Source of the DNA: an uncultured Lachnospiraceae bacterium
Lineage (GTDB): Bacteria; Bacillota; Clostridia; Lachnospirales; Lachnospiraceae
Assembly (NCBI GenBank): GCA_902777355.1
Contig: CACYTU010000012.1
Location: forward strand, 1 to 64,000
Reading direction: 5' to 3'
DNA length: 64,000 nt
This document shows positions 62,904 to 64,000 of this stretch, piece by piece. Numbering within the stretch: position 1 is the stretch's first letter; each line of letters starts with the position of its first letter. A program made the translations under genes and the position numbers. The notes below the pieces were generated by a model. It was given only the letters and a program-made list of their open reading frames with translations. It searched no databases and was not told where the DNA came from.

Positions 62904-63569
62904 ATGTCTCACCCGGCACCCGATACGCCGCTTTATCCGCTTCTGGGAATTGCGCGCCATCGAATAGGTATAGACGGAAACGGCGTTACGACACTTGTAG
63001 CCGGAGCAGGCTGTCCTTTGCAATGCAGATTCTGCATCAATCAGGAAATACTCCGGAATAAGTCCGGCAGTATGATCACTCCTCAGGGACTGTTTGAACG
63101 CGTGCAGATTGATGATCTGTATTTTCGCGCGACGGGAGGCGGAGTTACATTTGGAGGAGGGGAGTCACTGCTTCATGCAGCCTTTATCAGAGACTTCCGT
63201 TCCCTGTGTCCTTCTGACTGGAAAATCCGCGCGGAGACCAGTCTCGCAGTGCCAAAAGAAAATGTGAGGATTGCGGCGGCTGCTGTAGACGAATTCATTG
63301 TAGACTGCAAGGATCCTGATCCTGTCCGCTACTCTGCCTATACAGGCGGTGACGTGTCCCTGATGATGGACAATCTTCATCTTCTTCAGGATCTCGTCGG
63401 TCCGCAGAGAATCATAGTACGCGTCCCGCTTATTCCCGGTTTCAACACGGTTTCCGACCGGGATGACAATGCACGACTTCTGCGGGACATGGGATTTGAA
63501 AAGCTCGACCTCTTCGAGTATGTGACCAGTAAGATCAGCCATAATGGTGACTCCCCGCAAATATACTGA
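62904..63569 (+). CDS. radical SAM enzyme (PflA-like)
   Basis: 221 residues with AGGAGGATGAAAAC before ATG. The 4Fe-4S motif is CPLQCRFC (Cys37, Cys41, Cys44). The GGGVTFGGGESLL strand and DEFIVDCKDPD resemble glycyl-radical-enzyme activases, and RIIVRVPLIPGFN is the late SAM-barrel block. There is no ferredoxin insert after the first strand, so it is a minimal enzyme. No glycyl radical enzyme is encoded in the window. The next gene on the same strand (63872) is Cys-rich and may be a partner. Confidence 0.85.
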   Translation: MSHPAPDTPLYPLLGIARHRIGIDGNGVTTLVAGAGCPLQCRFCINQEILRNKSGSMITPQGLFERVQIDDLYFRATGGGVTFGGGESLLHAAFIRDFRSLCPSDWKIRAETSLAVPKENVRIAAAAVDEFIVDCKDPDPVRYSAYTGGDVSLMMDNLHLLQDLVGPQRIIVRVPLIPGFNTVSDRDDNARLLRDMGFEKLDLFEYVTSKISHNGDSPQIY

Positions 63570-63672
63570 TAATTCCGAATGCCGGGCAGCTTTTTTATAT
63601 GACTTTTTACAAATAAAGATTTGAAGATAATTCAGTAACATTTCATGCGGTTCTGCGACCTTATATACAACT

Positions 63673-63752
63673 GAGATCTTAAATATAAAAACGAGATCTT
63701 AATCATAAAAATAAGAACTTAAACATAAAAATATGAACTTAAACATAAAAAT
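63673..63752. repeat. 20-bp AT-rich tandem repeat x 4
   Basis: GA(G/A)(A/C)TTAAACATAAAAAT-type units repeat every 20 bp between the radical SAM gene and the Cys-rich gene. Confidence 0.8.
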
Positions 63753-63797
63753 GAAAAACAGGATCGTAAACATCAAAAGCAGATCCTGGAACAAAAT

Positions 63798-63838
63798 CAA
63801 AGACTCGCCTGTGAGTCTTGCCCGATGAAGGATAAAAT
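63798..63838. repeat. REP-like hairpin C, copy 3
   Basis: AGACTCGCCTGTGAGTCTTG folds on itself and is followed by CCCGATGAAGGATAAAAT, matching the repeat at 50958 in the same orientation. It ends about 30 bp before the next start codon. Confidence 0.7.
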
Positions 63839-63871
63839 GCCCAAAAATGAAGATGAACGGAGGATACAGAC

Positions 63872-64000
63872 ATGCTTGGCAAGCAAAAGTGCAGGATTTT
63901 GAAAGAAATTCGTCAGAAGATCGCAGATGAAAATGACATCCCCTATGTCACAAGGGAATGTTCCTTTCAGGGAGAATGCAGAGGAACCTGTCCCAGATGC
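63872..64000 (+). CDS. Cys-rich protein, partial (runs off window)
   Basis: 43 codons are visible from ATG 63872, preceded by GGAGGATACAGAC. The visible part is a helical N-terminus (ILKEIRQKIADEND) and then four cysteines in CSFQGECRGTCPRC, a spacing that could bind a metal ion or Fe-S cluster. The rest lies outside the window. It follows the radical SAM gene with a 302-bp repeat-filled gap, so a functional link is possible but unproven. Confidence 0.7.
   Translation, partial: MLGKQKCRILKEIRQKIADENDIPYVTRECSFQGECRGTCPRC

Noticed and set aside
62610-62905. Small open frames through the 43-bp array on both strands
   Set aside because: They encode only low-complexity repeat peptides without ribosome-binding sites.

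Overview
The window looks like a chromosome segment of a Gram-positive anaerobe of class Clostridia, most likely a Lachnospiraceae-type bacterium. The evidence is Firmicutes-style AGGAGG ribosome-binding sites, SepF, SpoVE/RodA-type cell-wall genes, a miaB-mutS-mutL-miaA-YnbB-radC gene order, a DUF5662 protein, OmpR-type two-component genes and a pyruvate-formate-lyase-activase-like radical SAM protein. From about 6.4 kb to 62 kb essentially every gene lies on the minus strand, as expected for one replichore arm. The species cannot be named from the sequence alone.

Layout. 0-8 kb: degraded zinc-ribbon fragments, a membrane-anchored unknown protein, a DUF937 protein, a response regulator/histidine kinase pair and a convergent PepSY protein. 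8-20 kb: a secreted NlpC/P60 hydrolase, a cytidylate-kinase-like protein, RluD-family pseudouridine synthase, LspA, SepF, YggS, an HlyD-like membrane protein, a small P-loop protein, a D-Ala-D-Ala carboxypeptidase, MgsA and RodA. 20-36 kb: a large PBP2, RadC, a YnbB-type PLP lyase, MiaA, MutL, MutS, MiaB and a nuclease-like unknown. 36-52 kb: DUF5662, a GH13 protein that has lost its nucleophile, a UvrD-like helicase, GltX, an RNase HI-dUTPase fusion, a membrane-anchored MutS-like ATPase, topoisomerase III (apparently AUU-initiated), Asd and ArgH. 52-64 kb: tRNA-Thr(CGT), an SH3-repeat secreted protein, a ZIP transporter, a two-gene kinase-NACHT/unknown cassette, a small secreted Ig-like protein, a radical SAM enzyme and the start of a Cys-rich protein.

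How genes fit together. Cell-envelope growth (RodA, PBP2, carboxypeptidase, LspA, SepF, NlpC/P60) and genome care (MutS, MutL, RadC, RNase H-dUTPase, MutS-like ATPase, TopB, UvrD-like, MiaA/MiaB tRNA modification) dominate. mreBCD, minCDE, divIVA and ylmH, which usually sit between these genes in clostridia, are missing from their usual places, which hints at altered (perhaps coccoid) cell shape.

The most interesting features are (i) a 1673-residue protein joining a kinase domain with an altered VAIK lysine, a NACHT NTPase, one membrane helix and a WD40-like region, followed by an unknown partner gene; (ii) a family of short non-autonomous elements with GTTAC-type inverted ends and perfect 8-bp target duplications; (iii) palindromic REP-like and IS605-like remnants; and (iv) tandem duplications of 20-46 bp at many gene boundaries, some repeating the stop-codon region of the neighbouring gene.
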